From Streptomyces ferrugineus (GTDB lineage: Bacteria; Actinomycetota; Actinomycetes; Streptomycetales; Streptomycetaceae): DNA of 64,000 bases. Shown one piece after another: positions 61,168 through 64,000 of the stretch. The stretch is taken from NCBI RefSeq assembly GCF_015160855.1, contig NZ_CP063373.1:2294001-2358000 (forward strand), given 5' to 3'. A program made the translations under genes and the position numbers. The notes under the pieces were generated by a model that was not told the DNA's origin, ran no database searches, and was given only the letters and a program-made list of their open reading frames with translations. Numbering within the stretch: position 1 is the first letter of the stretch; each line of letters starts with the position of its first letter.

Positions 61168-61222
61168 TTGCTATGACTTTCAACTCTCTTGCTGTAAACC
61201 TTTCGTGGCGGTACGGTCACGC
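61168..61222 (+). promoter_or_regulatory. MalR-type operator and promoter block of the intact amylase
   Basis: ACTTGCTATG and CTCTTGCTGTAAACCTTTCG give CTTGC repeats, then GGCGGTACGGTCACG. The CTTGCTG-N-AA-ACCTTTCG-N2-GGCG block is shared with 62788-62822 and partly with the malE promoter. Confidence 0.65.
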
Positions 61223-61295
61223 CGGCGCCCGGCAACGAAGCCGCGCCGCGGCGCAGGGGGGATCCGACTGAGCCGCATTCGCAAGGAGTTCGCCC

Positions 61296-62705
61296 GTGAT
61301 ACCCAGATGGCAGGCGCCCGCACGGCGCCGTACCACGACCGCCGCCGTCACCGCCCTCGCGGCAGCCGCAGCGACCGTCGTCATGACTCCCGGCGGCACG
61401 GCGTCCGCCGCCCCGCCCGGCACCAAGGACGTCACCGCGGTGATGTTCGAGTGGAACTTCGCCTCGGTCGCCAAGGAGTGCACCAACACCCTCGGCCCCG
61501 CCGGCTACGGCTACGTCCAGGTCTCTCCGCCCGCCGAGCACATACAGGGCGCTCAGTGGTGGACGTCGTACCAGCCGGTGAGCTACAAGATCGCCGGACG
61601 CCTCGGAGACCGTGCGGCCTTCCAGAACATGGTCAACACCTGCCACGCGGCCGGGGTGAAGGTCGTCGCCGACGCCGTGGTCAACCACATGTCGGCGGGC
61701 AGCGGCACCGGGACCGGCGGCTCGTCGTACACGAAGTACAACTACCCGGGCCTGTACTCGGCGCCCGACTTCGACGACTGCACGAGCCAGATCAACAACT
61801 ACCAGGACCGCTGGAACGTCCAGCGCTGCGAACTGGTGGGCCTCGCCGACCTGGACACGGGGGAGTCCTACGTCCGCGGCGCCATCGCCGGGTACCTGAA
61901 CGACCTTCTTTCCCTCGGCGTCGACGGCTTCCGCATCGACGCGGCCAAGCACATGGACGCCGCCGACCTGGCCGACATCAAGTCGCGGCTGAGCAACCCG
62001 TCGGTGTACTGGAAGCAGGAGGTCATCCACGGCAGCGGGGAGGCCGTCCAGCCGACCGAGTACACCGGCAACGGGGACGTGCAGGAGTTCCGGTACGCGT
62101 ACGACCTCAAGCGCGTCTTCAACAGCGAGAACCTCGCCTACCTGAAGAACTACGGCGAGGGCTGGGGCTACCTGAGCAGCTCCGTCGCCGGCGTCTTCGT
62201 CGACAACCACGACACCGAGCGCAACGGCTCGACGCTCAGCTACAAGGACAACGCCAACTACACCCTCGCGAACGTCTTCATGCTCGCCTGGCCCTACGGC
62301 GCCCCGGACGTCAACTCCGGCTACGAGTGGTCCGACTCGGACGCCGGGCCGCCCAACGGTGGCACGGTCAACGCCTGCTGGCAGGACGGCTGGAAATGCC
62401 AGCACAACTGGCCGGAGATCAAGTCCATGGTCGCCTTCCGCAACGCCACCCGCGGTGAGGCGGTCACCAACTGGTGGGACAACGGGGCCGACGCCATCGC
62501 GTTCGGGCGGGGCGGCAAGGGATTCGTGGCCATCAACCACGAGTCGGGCTCGCTGAGCCGGACGTACCAGACGTCGCTGCCCGCGGGGACGTACTGCGAC
62601 GTGCAGAGCAACACGACCGTGACGGTGAACTCCAGCGGCCAGTTCACGGCCACCCTGGGCTCGAACACCGCCCTGGCGATCTATGCCGGGAAGTCAGGCT
62701 GCTGA
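61296..62705 (+). CDS. Secreted alpha-amylase (GH13)
   Basis: 469 residues from GTG 61296, AAGGAG upstream. Signal peptide ends near GTASA (residue ~39). [22 protein letters not shown] (nucleophile Asp), YWKQEVIHG (acid Glu) and [11 protein letters not shown] (transition-state Asp) are all present. The C domain ends at AIYAGKSGC with no starch-binding module. Degrades starch outside the cell to maltodextrins that MalEFG imports. Confidence 0.93.
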   Translation: MIPRWQAPARRRTTTAAVTALAAAAATVVMTPGGTASAAPPGTKDVTAVMFEWNFASVAKECTNTLGPAGYGYVQVSPPAEHIQGAQWWTSYQPVSYKIAGRLGDRAAFQNMVNTCHAAGVKVVADAVVNHMSAGSGTGTGGSSYTKYNYPGLYSAPDFDDCTSQINNYQDRWNVQRCELVGLADLDTGESYVRGAIAGYLNDLLSLGVDGFRIDAAKHMDAADLADIKSRLSNPSVYWKQEVIHGSGEAVQPTEYTGNGDVQEFRYAYDLKRVFNSENLAYLKNYGEGWGYLSSSVAGVFVDNHDTERNGSTLSYKDNANYTLANVFMLAWPYGAPDVNSGYEWSDSDAGPPNGGTVNACWQDGWKCQHNWPEIKSMVAFRNATRGEAVTNWWDNGADAIAFGRGGKGFVAINHESGSLSRTYQTSLPAGTYCDVQSNTTVTVNSSGQFTATLGSNTALAIYAGKSGC

Positions 62706-62766
62706 GCTTCCTGATGGGGTGAGAGGTGGGCTGGTCGCGCCAGCTGGAAGATCGCGCCCCGAAAGC

Positions 62767-62822
62767 TCTTACCGATCGTTTCAAGACTCTTGCTGAAAAC
62801 CTTTCGGCGGCGATACGGTCGC
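62767..62822 (+). promoter_or_regulatory. MalR-type operator and promoter block of the pullulanase-type gene
   Basis: CTCTTGCTGAAAACCTTTCGGCGGCGATACGGTCGCG closely repeats the amylase promoter block at 61188-61222, indicating shared control. Confidence 0.65.
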
Positions 62823-62867
62823 GCGGGGTCGGACCCACGAGAGCCGTATCGCAAGGAGTCCACGTCA

Positions 62868-64000
62868 GTGATACCCAGTTGGCCGGCGCCGCCGAGGCGC
62901 CGAACCGCGCATGCCGGACGGGTCGCCGCGGTCACCGTGACCGCGCTGGCCGCAGCGCTCGTCCAGCCGCTCGCGGCGCGGGCGGACACCCCGCCGCCGC
63001 CCCCGTCCGACGCCAGGCTCGCCGCCGAGCCCGCCCGGCACGACGCCACCCGTGAGCAGTTCTACTTCGTCCTGCCGGACCGTTTCGCCAACGGCGACCG
63101 CGGCAATGACAGGGGCGGACTGACCGGCTCCCGCCTCACCACCGGCTACGACCCCGCCGACAAGGGCTTCTACCAGGGCGGCGACCTCAAGGGCCTGACC
63201 AAGCGCCTCGACTACATCAAGGGGCTCGGCACCACCGCCATCTGGATGGCGCCCATCTTCAAGAACCAGCCCGTTCAGGGGACGGGGAGCAACGCCTCCG
63301 CCGGCTACCACGGTTACTGGATCACCGACTTCACCCAGGTCGACCCCCACTTCGGCACCAACAAGGACCTACAGACCCTCATCTCCAAGGCGCACGCCAA
63401 GGGCATGAAGGTCTTCTTCGACGTCATCACCAACCACACGGCCGACGTCGTCGACTACGAGGAGAAGTCCTACGACTACCTCTCCAAGGGCGCCTTCCCG
63501 TACCTGACCAAGGACGGCAAGCCGTTCGACGACGCCGACTACGCGGACGGCACCAAGCGCTTCCCGGCCGTCGACACCGACTCCTTCCCGCGCACGCCGA
63601 CGGTCGGTGAGAACACCAAGGTTCCGTCGTGGCTCAACGACCCGACGATGTACCACAACCGCGGCGACTCCACCTTCGCCGGTGAGAGCTCCACCCACGG
63701 CGACTTCTCCGGCCTCGACGACCTGTGGACCGAGCGTCCCGAGGTCGTCAGCGGCATGGAGAAGATCTACCAGCGCTGGGTGCGGGACTTCGACATCGAC
63801 GGCTTCCGCGTCGACACCGTGAAGCACGTCAACACGGAGTTCTGGACCCAGTGGGCCACGGCCCTCGACTCCTACGCGGCCAAGCGGGGCCGCGACGACT
63901 TCTTCATGTTCGGCGAGGTGTACTCCGCCGACACGAACATCACCTCCCCGTACGTCACCCAGGGCCGCCTCGACGCCACGCTCGACTTCCCCTTCCAGGA
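62868..64000 (+). CDS. Secreted GH13 enzyme (pullulanase/alpha-amylase type), 3' end beyond the window
   Basis: Open from GTG 62868 (AAGGAG at 62853-62858) to the window end, 377 codons seen. A signal peptide similar to that of the amylase upstream ends near AARAD. QFYFVLPDRFANGDRGND, VFFDVITNHTADVVDY, FDIDGFRVDTVKHVNTEFW (nucleophile Asp) and FFMFGEVYS (acid Glu) define a GH13 barrel. In S. coelicolor the gene at this place is a long pullulanase-type alpha-1,6-glucosidase, which I recall but could not check. Confidence 0.85.
   Translation, partial: MIPSWPAPPRRRTAHAGRVAAVTVTALAAALVQPLAARADTPPPPPSDARLAAEPARHDATREQFYFVLPDRFANGDRGNDRGGLTGSRLTTGYDPADKGFYQGGDLKGLTKRLDYIKGLGTTAIWMAPIFKNQPVQGTGSNASAGYHGYWITDFTQVDPHFGTNKDLQTLISKAHAKGMKVFFDVITNHTADVVDYEEKSYDYLSKGAFPYLTKDGKPFDDADYADGTKRFPAVDTDSFPRTPTVGENTKVPSWLNDPTMYHNRGDSTFAGESSTHGDFSGLDDLWTERPEVVSGMEKIYQRWVRDFDIDGFRVDTVKHVNTEFWTQWATALDSYAAKRGRDDFFMFGEVYSADTNITSPYVTQGRLDATLDFPFQ

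Overview
The window is a high-GC actinobacterial chromosome segment, almost certainly Streptomyces. Codons are strongly G/C-ending, there are TTAGGTTAGNCT-type iron boxes, GTG starts and ATGA/GTGA coupling are common, and several families are typical of the genus (SARP regulator, GlnA2, GlnE, MalR/MalEFG/AglA). From memory, the gene order resembles a reversed stretch of the S. coelicolor core between the pullulanase/maltose genes and the iron/heme genes. I could not check this.

Layout. 1-4.5 kb: a cut-off serine hydrolase, a long composite inverted repeat, an Rsm22-type protein, a secreted S37 peptidase, a small basic protein and a TetR regulator. 4.7-10.7 kb: a PrimPol-like protein, a lipoprotein, a broken FTR1/EfeU iron permease and a heme importer (HmuV, HmuU) with no intact binding-protein gene, then PhzF and heme oxygenase; two iron boxes mark this as an iron-repressed locus. 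10.7-17 kb: Map, an MFS pump, a sialidase-like protein preceded by 14-bp tandem repeats, F420:NADPH oxidoreductase and a site-2 protease. 17-27.4 kb: a large SARP/NB-ARC/TPR regulator, a DrrAB-type ABC pair, two MFS pumps, an exo/endonuclease-phosphatase-fold protein and a TetR regulator. 27.5-28.4 kb: panB.

28.4-37.2 kb is an accessory region between panB and glnA2. Its left half carries a HAD phosphatase and an XRE-TPR/small-protein/DUF6415-like cassette leading into a decayed ATP-grasp RiPP (graspetide, Tgm-type) system: a precursor gene with a one-base frameshift and a maturase cut off after about 125 residues. Its right half (33.9-37.2 kb) is clearly lower in GC. It lies between two perfect 87-bp direct copies of the glnA2 3' end, as if an integrative element had used that gene end as its attachment site. 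It carries two unknown two-gene units, one of them a frameshifted metallo-beta-lactamase-fold gene with a four-helix membrane protein. No recombinase is present. This is the most likely place for an undescribed system.

37.2-48 kb: glnA2, flavohemoglobin with NsrR, DUF3105/DUF305 membrane proteins, a secreted S53 peptidase, an ArsR-VOC pair, an MFS gene followed by MFS debris, a small secreted protein, a second VOC protein and a pyridoxamine-oxidase-fold protein. 48-52.3 kb: glnE and a PAP2 phosphatase. 52.4-64 kb: the maltose/maltodextrin regulon: MalR, MalEFG, AglA, a TPR protein, a wrecked alpha-amylase, an intact secreted alpha-amylase and the start of a secreted GH13 (pullulanase-type) enzyme. 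CTTGC/GCAAG operators and a shared promoter block tie the amylases to MalR.

A recurring oddity is that broken genes (efeU, amylase, perhaps hmuT) have lost several internal blocks rather than gaining stops, and two others carry single-base deletions. Genuine decay and assembly error cannot be told apart from the sequence alone. No tRNA, rRNA, CRISPR array or intact transposase/integrase was seen.
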